Shown one piece after another: positions 8,158 through 15,348 of a stretch of 64,000 bases of DNA. Below the pieces are notes generated by a model. The model saw nothing but the letters and a program-made list of their open reading frames with translations, was not told the origin of the DNA and made no database searches. The stretch spans positions 1 through 64,000 of the forward strand of contig NZ_CP015283.1 in assembly GCF_002094975.1 (NCBI RefSeq). The letters run 5' to 3'. Made by a program: the position numbers and the translations under genes. Position 1 is the first letter of the stretch, and each line of letters begins with the position of its first letter. The DNA comes from Streptococcus salivarius. Its GTDB lineage: Bacteria; Bacillota; Bacilli; Lactobacillales; Streptococcaceae.

Positions 8158-9519
8158 TTAATCCTCATCTGGACCTGATTTATAAGTAAGGTAGAATGTA
8201 TCTTCACCTTCTTTGGTATCAAATGACAAGTAAACACTCTTGAGTTTGCCATCTTCAGCCTTATAATCACTATAAGAAATAGTCATTTCTTTTGTGAATT
8301 CACCTTGACGAGATGTTGAAATCGTGTATTCTGCACTTGAAGCTTTAGGGTGATCCTTAACGACATCTTCAAGTTTCGTACCATTTGATGGATCAGTGTA
8401 ATCACCCTTATTGAGAGCATCAAACTGTTCTTTTGTCCAATCAGATTTATAAGATTTATCAACTTCTACCTTATCTTGAGGGAATCTACCTGAAGCATAT
8501 GACAAGATAAATGTACCGTCATATTGTTTCTTAAAGTTTAGGTAGACACTCTCGCCATAGTCTTTACCAGAGTATGTCAACTTCAACTCATCACCTGACA
8601 CCTCAGCATCTGACGCCTTGCCGTATGTTTTAACGATTGATTTAACAGTGTCTTTACCTGCTTTCAACTTCTTGAACTTAGATTCATTCCAATCAAATTT
8701 AGCATTTTTGTCAATGTAGTCGTTGACATCAGTACTATCACCTTTTGAGTCTGATTTTGAATCGCTGTCGTCATCTTTCTTGTCAGCGTCATCGTCGTCT
8801 TTATCAGCAACTTTTGATGTCTTGCTTGAGCTTGTGTTGTTGTTGCTAGCATTTTGAGAGATTTGGAAAATCAAACCACCAATAGACACAAAGAGCATGA
8901 GACCAGCAACGCCTATTGCAATGATTGAAAGCAATTTCTTGCTTGATTTAAGGCTAAAAACAAGCGAAACAACTGCTACTGCAACTGCGAGGACTGTCAA
9001 GATGATGAAGACCCAAGCAGGACTTACAAACCACGCCAAAATTGCAAAGATTACTGAAAGTGCAATCGCAACGATTGGCAAGATAAGATTGAAAAGAGGG
9101 TTATCTGCTGAGCCAGCTGCTGCTGGATTAGGAACTGTTCCAAATCCTTGAGCTGAAGAGATAGGTGCCTTTTCAAACATGCTTGAATCAAATTGTGGTG
9201 TTGGTTGTTGCACAGGTGCTTCTGAGAAAGATTCTGCACCAAATGGTGATTCACTACTTGCTTGTTCTGCGACAGCATCTTCAGCTGTTTCAGCCACATC
9301 TGCGATATCATCTTGTTCTGTGACTTCTTCAGTAGCAACTGGTTCTGGAGCTACTTCTTCAGCGACAGGTTCATTAGCTGGTGCTTCTACAGATGCTGCT
9401 TGAGCAGCCAAAGCACTTGTATCAAAGTCAGCTGCTTTAGCATCCAAAAATTCTTGGGGGCTAGGCTTACGCCCATGTACCGACTCAAAGAGTTCAGCCC
9501 ATTCTGCTTTAGTTGACAT
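8158..9519 (-). CDS. Membrane protein with GRKPSP N-terminal box and paired C-terminal domains (paralogue)
   Basis: Paralogue of the 5534-6772 protein, with no assigned function. The 453 residues comprise an N-terminal box (W7..F10..V..GRKPSP..F), an Ala/Glu/Val-rich low-complexity linker (about 30-125), membrane segments at about 140-220, a Ser/Asp/Lys-rich spacer (about 225-268, runs of D and K) and two related outer modules (FDWNESKFKKLKAG about 275; SDWTKEQFDALNKG about 376). The layout suggests a cytoplasmic head, membrane anchor and extracellular BLIP/SmpA-like pair. The gene has its own promoter and a long leader of about 190 bases. Confidence 0.8.
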   Translation of the reverse strand: MSTKAEWAELFESVHGRKPSPQEFLDAKAADFDTSALAAQAASVEAPANEPVAEEVAPEPVATEEVTEQDDIADVAETAEDAVAEQASSESPFGAESFSEAPVQQPTPQFDSSMFEKAPISSAQGFGTVPNPAAAGSADNPLFNLILPIVAIALSVIFAILAWFVSPAWVFIILTVLAVAVAVVSLVFSLKSSKKLLSIIAIGVAGLMLFVSIGGLIFQISQNASNNNTSSSKTSKVADKDDDDADKKDDDSDSKSDSKGDSTDVNDYIDKNAKFDWNESKFKKLKAGKDTVKSIVKTYGKASDAEVSGDELKLTYSGKDYGESVYLNFKKQYDGTFILSYASGRFPQDKVEVDKSYKSDWTKEQFDALNKGDYTDPSNGTKLEDVVKDHPKASSAEYTISTSRQGEFTKEMTISYSDYKAEDGKLKSVYLSFDTKEGEDTFYLTYKSGPDED

Positions 9520-9712
9520 AAAAATCTCCTTTTTTCAAGAAATCCAAACAAGAGGTCCCTTCGCCTTAGCGAAGTTTTCTATAGTTAGAATTTAGACACC
9601 TATCTCTGATAAGAGCAAGTAGCATGCGTCCTTCCAAAAGTCAGCCCTCACTTTTTAGCCTGAGGCAACCTTTTTCCTATATCTAGTCCCATTGTTCATT
9701 TTCTTGTTGATA
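9520..9712 (-). promoter_or_regulatory. Long structured 5' leader of the 453-residue membrane protein gene
   Basis: Between the predicted start point (about 9711) and the ATG lie about 190 untranslated bases. Hairpins visible on the minus strand include CCTCA...TGAGG (about 9650-9669) and CTTCGC-TAAG-GCGAAG (about 9560-9575). I could not match it to a known riboswitch class, and no T run follows the last hairpin. Confidence 0.5.
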
Positions 9713-9717
9713 ATCCC

Positions 9718-9746
9718 ATTCTACCATATTTAAAGACCTCTGTTAA
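9718..9746 (-). promoter_or_regulatory. Promoter of the 453-residue membrane protein gene
   Basis: TTAACA, 17-base spacer, TAGAAT with an upstream TGG. Confidence 0.75.
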
Positions 9747-9770
9747 CCGTTTCCCAAAAGGTTTTTTTCT

Positions 9771-9778
9771 GCTACAAT
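9771..9778 (+). promoter_or_regulatory. Extended -10 of the cyclophilin gene
   Basis: TGCTACAAT on the plus strand, about 30 bases before the ATG at 9809, divergent from the minus-strand promoter next to it. Confidence 0.6.
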
Positions 9779-9808
9779 AGTAGGTACAATGCACCAAAGG
9801 AGTTATAT

Positions 9809-10567
9809 ATGAAAAACATTAAAAAGTACATTCCATTAATTATTGTACTTGTTATCGCAGGACTAGGTTTTGCCTTTCGTGAGAACATCGCACGCGCCGT
9901 TCGTGGAGATGCTTATGTTGATAATAAGATATTCACTAAACAATTAGAAAAAGCCCAAAAATCTGGAAAAGATGCCTTCCCACAGTTGTCTGACAAGGTC
10001 GCTAAGGACGAAGCTGAAGTTATCCTCCACACTTCAAAGGGTGATATCACAGTCAAACTCTTCCCTACACTTGCTCCAAAGGCTTCTGAAAACTTCTTGA
10101 AACATGCCAAGGACAAATACTATGATGGACTTACCTTCCACCGCGTCATCAAGGACTTCATGGTTCAAAGTGGTGACCCTAAGGGTGACGGTACTGGCGG
10201 AGAATCTATCTGGAAGAAAGGTTTCGCTGTTGAGCCTACACCATTCCTCTACAACATCCGTGGCGCACTTGCTATGGCCAATACTGGTGCTAAGAATTCA
10301 AACGGCAGCCAATTCTACATTGTTCAAAACAAGGACGATCAAAGCAAGCAACTAGGAAATGCTGGCTATCCAAAACCTATCGTTGACGCCTACAAAAAAG
10401 GTGGTTACCCAGCTGGTGATACTAAATATACTGTCTTTGGACAAGTCATCAAAGGTATGGATGTCGTTGATACCATTGCTAACCTTGAAGTCGATGACAA
10501 CAGCAAACCAAAAGAAAATGTAACGGTTAATTCCGTTGAAGTTGTTAAAGACTACAAATTCAAATAA
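9809..10567 (+). CDS. Cyclophilin-type peptidyl-prolyl isomerase, membrane anchored
   Basis: Catalyses cis-trans isomerisation of prolyl bonds, here probably outside the membrane where it would help fold exported proteins. The 252-residue product has a short basic N-terminus and one hydrophobic helix (about residues 8-24) with no lipobox, so it is a signal-anchored form. The cyclophilin domain (about 65-250) has the core FHRVIKDFMVQSGDP and, later, ANTGAKNSNGSQFYI. ATG has AAAGGAG upstream. It is monocistronic and ends in a strong terminator. Confidence 0.9.
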   Translation: MKNIKKYIPLIIVLVIAGLGFAFRENIARAVRGDAYVDNKIFTKQLEKAQKSGKDAFPQLSDKVAKDEAEVILHTSKGDITVKLFPTLAPKASENFLKHAKDKYYDGLTFHRVIKDFMVQSGDPKGDGTGGESIWKKGFAVEPTPFLYNIRGALAMANTGAKNSNGSQFYIVQNKDDQSKQLGNAGYPKPIVDAYKKGGYPAGDTKYTVFGQVIKGMDVVDTIANLEVDDNSKPKENVTVNSVEVVKDYKFK

Positions 10568-10573
10568 ACAAAA

Positions 10574-10602
10574 ATCCGAGAAGTTGATTCTCGGATTTCT
10601 TT
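10574..10602 (+). terminator. Terminator of the cyclophilin gene
   Basis: ATCCGAGAA and TTCTCGGAT arms followed by TTCTTTTTT. It lies between convergent genes. Confidence 0.9.
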
Positions 10603-10603
10603 T

Positions 10604-12505
10604 TTATTTAACAGCAGTGAGGAGATAGTCACCAGTGTTAACACGAGCTTCTTTAGTCGTTAAGACATCATCAAAGTCAGCTGTATTGGTCACAATAACT
10701 GGCGTGATAACTGGTAATTTAGCCTCTCGGATAGTTGCTAGGTCAAATTCTATAAGTTTTTGTCCTGCTTCTACAACTTGACCTGCTTCCACATAGGTCT
10801 TGAAGCCTTTACCAGCAAGAGAAACAGTGTCCATACCAATATGGATGAGAAGCTCTGCACCATTTTCAGTTGTCAAACCAATCGCATGACCAGTAGGGAA
10901 GACTAAATTAACCGTTGCCTTAGCTGGTGCGACCACTACCCCATCGGTAGGGTCAATAGCGATACCCTTACCCATAGCTCCTGAGGCAAAGACTTGGTCA
11001 GGAACTTGGTCAAGTGGGACAATATTCCCGATAAGTGGGCTCGCAATAATTTCTTGTTGAATTTCTTTAGGAACAGGTGCGACTTCTTCAGCTTTTTCCT
11101 CAACCTTAGCTGCTCCACCACCGTATAGATTTGGCACTCGTACAAAGAGTTGGATGAGGAAGGCAAGAACACCACCCACAATGGCAATAATAATGGCAAA
11201 GATAACTTTAGAAAGGTTACCGTCAGGCCCAATAAGGCTTGGGAAGACAAATACACCCAGACCACCTATTGAATACGTCTTAATATCTAGGGCCATCATG
11301 GCAGCCCCCATAAGTCCTGAAACACCACATGAAATGTAGAATGGCGTTTTCATTGGAAGGCTTACCCCATAGATAGCAGGTTCTGTAACCCCAAAAATAG
11401 ATGAAATGAAGGCTGGCATAGAGATGGTACGGACTTTTTCTTCTTTCGTTTTAAGCATGATAGCTCCCAACACACCTGTTTGCGTGAAACATGGAAGAAT
11501 AGCCGCCGAAAGAATAATAGAACTTCCGTTTGTTGCCACATCTAGGATAGCAAGGGGAACAAGCGCCCAGTGCATTCCGAACATAACCAAGACTTGCCAC
11601 GAGATACCGAGTATAAGACCAAAGACAATCGGACTAAAGTTCATGATCGCTTGGAAAAGATTTGTCAATCCATCAGAGAAAGTATTAGCAACTGGTCCTA
11701 CCACCAAGAATGTTAATGGTACCGTAATGAGCAATGTAAAGAAAGGTACTACAAAGACTTTAATGACATCAGGAGTAATCTTGGTAAAGAATTTTTGAAT
11801 GTATGAAGCCACCCAAACGGCCAAGATAGAAGGCATTACAGTTGAGAGGTAGCCCCCTGCAGGAAGCGCAAAGGGAATAACTCCTAGAACATGACCCTGA
11901 CCAGTTTTCTGAAGAGCAGTCACCATCGTAGCAATATCAGGATAAACAAGTGCTCCTGCAATCGCAATAGCTGTAAACTCATTAACCTTGAAACGACGAG
12001 CAGATGTCAAGGCAATCAAGATTGGCAAGAACTGGAAGAAACCATCTCCTGCTGCATTCAAGATTACATACATAGGGCTTGTTGCAGCTGACAGGCCACA
12101 TGCTGCCATGACAGCGACTATTCCTTTGATAATCCCGGCTGCAGCCAAAGGCCCAAGGAAAGGTTGGAAAATACTTGAAACCAAAGATACAAAGCGGTCA
12201 AAGAGATTCCCTTTAGGCGCATCACCTTCATCAATATCAAGACTACCACCCGCTGGAAGACCGCCAACCTGGAGAACCTCCGCATAAACATCAGGGACAT
12301 GGTTACCTATAACCACCTGATATTGACCACCTGCCTTAACAACAGTAACAACACCGTCACGGTTCTTAAGGTAGTCATCATCTGCTTTAGACTCATCTTT
12401 CAAATCAAAGCGCAAACGTGTCACACAGTGTTTCAAGCTATTGACATTTTCCTTGCCACCAACGTGTTTGAGAATGTCTTCAGCTAATTCAGTATATTTA
12501 GCCAT
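10604..12505 (-). CDS. bglP: PTS permease, beta-glucoside family, EIIBCA
   Basis: Phosphotransferase transporter that takes up and phosphorylates a sugar. The domain order is EIIB (residues 1-85, phospho-Cys27 in LKHCVTRLRF), EIIC (about 105-470, hydrophobic) and EIIA (about 495-633, phospho-His555 in LLIHIGMD). This order and the start sequence are those of BglP-type permeases. The LicT/BglG-type antiterminator site in the leader supports a beta-glucoside substrate. No phospho-beta-glucosidase or antiterminator gene is adjacent, so those must lie elsewhere. Sucrose or trehalose permeases are less likely alternatives. Confidence 0.85.
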   Translation of the reverse strand: MAKYTELAEDILKHVGGKENVNSLKHCVTRLRFDLKDESKADDDYLKNRDGVVTVVKAGGQYQVVIGNHVPDVYAEVLQVGGLPAGGSLDIDEGDAPKGNLFDRFVSLVSSIFQPFLGPLAAAGIIKGIVAVMAACGLSAATSPMYVILNAAGDGFFQFLPILIALTSARRFKVNEFTAIAIAGALVYPDIATMVTALQKTGQGHVLGVIPFALPAGGYLSTVMPSILAVWVASYIQKFFTKITPDVIKVFVVPFFTLLITVPLTFLVVGPVANTFSDGLTNLFQAIMNFSPIVFGLILGISWQVLVMFGMHWALVPLAILDVATNGSSIILSAAILPCFTQTGVLGAIMLKTKEEKVRTISMPAFISSIFGVTEPAIYGVSLPMKTPFYISCGVSGLMGAAMMALDIKTYSIGGLGVFVFPSLIGPDGNLSKVIFAIIIAIVGGVLAFLIQLFVRVPNLYGGGAAKVEEKAEEVAPVPKEIQQEIIASPLIGNIVPLDQVPDQVFASGAMGKGIAIDPTDGVVVAPAKATVNLVFPTGHAIGLTTENGAELLIHIGMDTVSLAGKGFKTYVEAGQVVEAGQKLIEFDLATIREAKLPVITPVIVTNTADFDDVLTTKEARVNTGDYLLTAVK

Positions 12506-12557
12506 AAGGGCTCCTTTCTTGTCTAGGATCCTAGTTTTCTTTGAGGCTTTTTCAACG

Positions 12558-12638
12558 AAAAAAACCTAAATAAATACCAAGAACCAATTGGAATGAGCAT
12601 ACACTACTCCCATTAGTTTTTCGTATTTATCTAGGTTT
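12558..12638 (-). terminator. Antitermination-controlled leader terminator before the PTS gene
   Basis: Minus strand arms AAAACCTAGATAAATAC and GTATTTATTTAGGTTTT, then more T residues. The upstream arm shares bases with the antiterminator site at 12633-12665, so the two structures exclude each other. Confidence 0.85.
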
Positions 12639-12665
12639 TGCCTGCTGACCAGTAACAATCCTTTT
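12633..12665 (-). promoter_or_regulatory. LicT/BglG-type ribonucleic antiterminator
   Basis: Contains GGATTGTTACTGGTCAGCAG followed by GCAAAACC, almost exactly the RAT consensus of LicT/BglG-family antiterminators. The bound protein would block the overlapping terminator when the sugar is present. Confidence 0.9.
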
Positions 12666-12676
12666 GCTATGGTTCT

Positions 12677-12705
12677 ATCTTATCAGAGTTCAAATATTTT
12701 TGCAA
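12677..12705 (-). promoter_or_regulatory. Promoter of the PTS gene
   Basis: TTGCAA, 17 bases, TAAGAT, immediately upstream of the antiterminator site. Confidence 0.75.
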
Positions 12706-12745
12706 GCCCTTACAAAAATATTTTTTTGTTTTTGAAGGTAAAATC

Positions 12746-12774
12746 TTGACCAAGATTATAAGTCATGATAAACT
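12746..12774 (+). promoter_or_regulatory. Promoter of the unknown 211-residue gene
   Basis: TTGACC, 17 bases, TAAACT; the -10 abuts the palindrome at 12777. Confidence 0.7.
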
Positions 12775-12776
12775 AT

Positions 12777-12796
12777 TGTTAGTTTATAAACTAACA
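12777..12796. promoter_or_regulatory. Perfect 20-base palindrome, putative operator
   Basis: TGTTAGTTTATAAACTAACA is perfectly self-complementary and covers the transcription start region, 16 bases before the ATG. Its position suits a repressor dimer, possibly TetR, MarR or PadR type. The binding protein is unknown. Confidence 0.75.
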
Positions 12797-12812
12797 GAAA
12801 GAGAGTTACACG

Positions 12813-13448
12813 ATGAAAACAAGAGCAATTATTGAATTTAAAGACACATACGCTAGTATGGAATGTCACGAGCTTGGTTACCAAACCAAGGAAACTGCCT
12901 TGGCTATTATTTCTCCCACTGGACATATTCTATCAAGTACACCGCTTTTCAGAAAGGCATATGGTTCAAACACTGCTCACATCAACCAGCTTCCTTTCAA
13001 TATAGATGATCTCAGTATCACAGCAAAAGGTCTCAGTAAAAAAGCTAAAGCCAACTTGGAAGATTGGATTGCCCATACTATCATTCTTCCAATGGACTAT
13101 GATAAGTACTTTACTAAGCATCAAGAACTTTTGCACCTCTTAGCAGAGTCACCAATCGTCGAGTCTGTCCAAGCTTTAACTTATAAGACAGTTAAGATTC
13201 ATTTTTCTCAAGCCCTCAATGATGAGCATATTCGCCAACTGCAAGGGTTTATTCTTGCTCAGGCAGGTATCTATAGCTATATTGGGACATCTACAGTTTC
13301 AGATCGAAATGCCTACCAGGCTCTTGAATGGGCTAAACTTGATGTTAATGGTCGTTCACACAACGATCATAAGCCTGCTATTTTCCATCGTAGCAAGGGC
13401 CTCTTAGGTGGCTTCTTTCACCATGGAAACCAAGAAAGTATTGCATAA
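12813..13448 (+). CDS. Conserved-looking hypothetical protein, 211 residues
   Basis: No family recognised. It has no signal peptide or membrane helix, so it is probably cytoplasmic. The sequence is evenly mixed, with an N-terminal half that looks like a small alpha/beta fold (residues 1-90) and a C-terminal half (about 115-185) of similar size; the tail is rich in His and Gly (GGFFHHGN). The ATG has AGAGAG upstream. Codon use is like that of neighbouring core genes. It is alone on the plus strand between two minus-strand transporters, with its own promoter, palindrome operator and terminator, so it is likely an inducible stand-alone gene. Confidence 0.8.
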   Translation: MKTRAIIEFKDTYASMECHELGYQTKETALAIISPTGHILSSTPLFRKAYGSNTAHINQLPFNIDDLSITAKGLSKKAKANLEDWIAHTIILPMDYDKYFTKHQELLHLLAESPIVESVQALTYKTVKIHFSQALNDEHIRQLQGFILAQAGIYSYIGTSTVSDRNAYQALEWAKLDVNGRSHNDHKPAIFHRSKGLLGGFFHHGNQESIA

Positions 13449-13457
13449 ATAGTTACC

Positions 13458-13480
13458 GGGACACCTTGTCTCCTTTTTTT
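13458..13480 (+). terminator. Terminator of the 211-residue gene
   Basis: GGGACA...TGTCTCC hairpin with one bulge, followed by seven T residues. Confidence 0.7.
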
Positions 13481-13485
13481 GCAAC

Positions 13486-13511
13486 AAAAAACTCACCATA
13501 AAGGTGAGCTA
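13486..13511 (-). terminator. Terminator of the amino-acid permease
   Basis: CTCACC-TTTAT-GGTGAG followed by six T residues on the minus strand. Confidence 0.9.
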
Positions 13512-13518
13512 AATTGAT

Positions 13519-14910
13519 TTATTTACTGTGTTTCCAGTTACTATAGATACTAAATACGACAATCCAGATGGCTGCCCCAATAGCTCCGACAACTGTTGAC
13601 TTTTGCAAGAAGAGACAAACAAAGACGAAGATGAAGAAAAGGATTGTCAATGGATTAAGAATCTTATAAGCTGGCATAAGGAATCCATCTGCCATAAACT
13701 CTTGAGATTTACGGTACTTGAGATGAGCAAGCATGGTCAAGATATAGATGGCAATGTAGACCCCTGATGATGATGCAGTAATCAAAGCGAAGGCATCAGA
13801 TACACCAGGCAAGACATTGATGAAGGCTGAAACACATACTACAATAGCTGAAACAATGATAGCACATGAAGGAATACCATTACGTGACAAAGTATCTAGC
13901 TTCAAAGCTTTCATGACTTTACTATTTGGTGTTTCCTTAGCAATTTGGAAGAGGTGACGACCTGTAGAGTAAAGTGTTGAGTTCAATGATGAAGCCGCTG
14001 CTGTCAAGACAACAAAGTTAATGAAGGCTGCTGCCCACTTGATACCAGCCATTTGGAAGACCGTTACGAACGGTGATTCATTAACTGGAAGTTTTTGCCA
14101 TGGGAAGATAGCCATGAGGGCAATGAGGGCACCCACATAGAAGATGACAATACGAATCGGAATCTCCTTGATTGCCTTTGGTAAAACCTTACGTGGATTT
14201 GCTGTCTCAGAAGTTGTAATCCCTACAAATTCGATGGCTTGGTAAGCAAAGAAGACCATTTGGAAGGTCATAACAAAGCTTACCCAACCTTTAGGGAACA
14301 TCTGGAAGCCGTGTGTAATATTGGCAAGGCTAGCATGTCCAGCAGGCGTTTCAAAGTTGGTTGCTACCATGAAGATACCTGTTGCGATAAGAGCTAGAAT
14401 AGTGACAATCTTGATCATCCCAAACCAAAACTCAACTTCCCCGAAAATCTTAACCGCAATCAGGTTAACCGAACTCAGGATAATCAAGAAGACAATCTGA
14501 ATCTGCCAGGCAGGCCAACTTGGGAACCAATATTGGACATAAGTTGATACGGCCGTAATTTCTGCCATTCCAAGGAATATCAGTGATACCCAGTAAGACC
14601 AACCCGAAAAGAATCCCCAGCCCTTACCAAGGTATTTGGTAATAAAGTTGATAAAAGTGTGCTGGTCAGGATCCATATAGAGCATCTCACCGATCGCTCG
14701 CATCATAAGATACATGAAGATACCAGTTAGTATATATACTAAGATAATTGAAGGTCCTGTTAGGGAGAGAGAACGCCCTGCCCCTAGGAAGAGACCTGTA
14801 CCGATGGTACCAGCGATGGCAATCAGCTGGACGTGACGGTTTTGAAGACCACGTACCATCCCATTCTCAGTCTGGTTGTCGTCGTCTTTATGATGTTGCT
14901 TTTGCGACAT
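13519..14910 (-). CDS. APC-family amino-acid permease
   Basis: Proton-driven amino-acid uptake. The 463-residue protein has about 12 membrane segments and the AAT-family opening GLQNRHVQLIAIAGTIGTGLF, with the unwound helix-1 sequence GTIGTGLFLGAG. It is closest in feel to CycA/AapA-type D-serine, D-alanine and glycine carriers, but substrate cannot be read from sequence. I choose ATG at 14910 (TTGGAGTG upstream) rather than the GTG at 14937. A CodY-like box next to the -35 suggests control by branched-chain amino-acid status. Confidence 0.88.
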   Translation of the reverse strand: MSQKQHHKDDDNQTENGMVRGLQNRHVQLIAIAGTIGTGLFLGAGRSLSLTGPSIILVYILTGIFMYLMMRAIGEMLYMDPDQHTFINFITKYLGKGWGFFSGWSYWVSLIFLGMAEITAVSTYVQYWFPSWPAWQIQIVFLIILSSVNLIAVKIFGEVEFWFGMIKIVTILALIATGIFMVATNFETPAGHASLANITHGFQMFPKGWVSFVMTFQMVFFAYQAIEFVGITTSETANPRKVLPKAIKEIPIRIVIFYVGALIALMAIFPWQKLPVNESPFVTVFQMAGIKWAAAFINFVVLTAAASSLNSTLYSTGRHLFQIAKETPNSKVMKALKLDTLSRNGIPSCAIIVSAIVVCVSAFINVLPGVSDAFALITASSSGVYIAIYILTMLAHLKYRKSQEFMADGFLMPAYKILNPLTILFFIFVFVCLFLQKSTVVGAIGAAIWIVVFSIYSNWKHSK

Positions 14911-14974
14911 TTTTTTCACTCCAATTCTATTGAGCACGACTCATTGAATCATGCCATTTTTTAACATAACTTAT

Positions 14975-15003
14975 ATTTTACCATTTTTGAAATAATTGGT
15001 CAA
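14975..15003 (-). promoter_or_regulatory. Promoter of the amino-acid permease
   Basis: TTGACC, 17 bases, TAAAAT with TGG before the -10. Confidence 0.75.
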
Positions 15004-15013
15004 TTTTATACAG

Positions 15014-15028
15014 AATATTCAGAATTTT
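15014..15028. promoter_or_regulatory. CodY-like box upstream of the permease
   Basis: AATATTCAGAATTTT differs from the CodY consensus AATTTTCWGAAAATT at three positions and lies about ten bases upstream of the -35. Confidence 0.5.
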
Positions 15029-15041
15029 ATACTTCAAAACA

Positions 15042-15074
15042 AGGGCTTGGAAAAATTCCAAACCCTTGTTCATC
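15042..15074 (-). terminator. Terminator after the DUF896 gene
   Basis: ACAAGGGTTTGGAA and TTCCAAGCCCTTGT arms followed by TTT on the minus strand. Confidence 0.9.
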
Positions 15075-15078
15075 GTTA

Positions 15079-15336
15079 TTATGATTCAGGATCATCAAGG
15101 CTACGGCCATGCAAACCTTTTTCACGTTGTATTTGACGTAGTTTTTCAGGTGTCACATCGTTACCCTCTTCGTCAACGACTTTAATTCCTTCGATATGAT
15201 GTCGAACCGAACGACGATAACCTTCAATGTATTCTTCACGAAGTTTTGCTTGTTCCACTGCTTCTTCTGGAGTCAAACCTTCTGTTTTCTTCTTTTTAGC
15301 AAGCTCATTGATACGAGCAATTTTTTTAGGATCCAT
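15079..15336 (-). CDS. DUF896 (YnzC/UPF0291) family protein
   Basis: An 85-residue, charged, helical protein of the UPF0291/DUF896 family, recognised by [20 protein letters not shown] and the following [17 protein letters not shown]. In Bacillus relatives the family has been linked to the SOS-controlled yneA region, but its role is unknown. It follows glyS by 12 bases, so it is the last gene of the glyQS transcript. It is cytoplasmic, with a helical hairpin expected from the first 45 residues. Confidence 0.85.
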   Translation of the reverse strand: MDPKKIARINELAKKKKTEGLTPEEAVEQAKLREEYIEGYRRSVRHHIEGIKVVDEEGNDVTPEKLRQIQREKGLHGRSLDDPES

Positions 15337-15348
15337 TCCCTTTCACCT

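Noticed and set aside
9051..9403. Several open frames over the low-complexity linker of the 453-residue membrane protein
   Set aside because: They are shadows caused by repeated Ala, Glu and Gln codons in the true gene.
9520..9712. Known riboswitch or ribosomal-protein leader (T-box, preQ1, yybP-ykoY, L10 type)
   Set aside because: None of the core sequences could be placed, and the downstream gene does not fit those classes.
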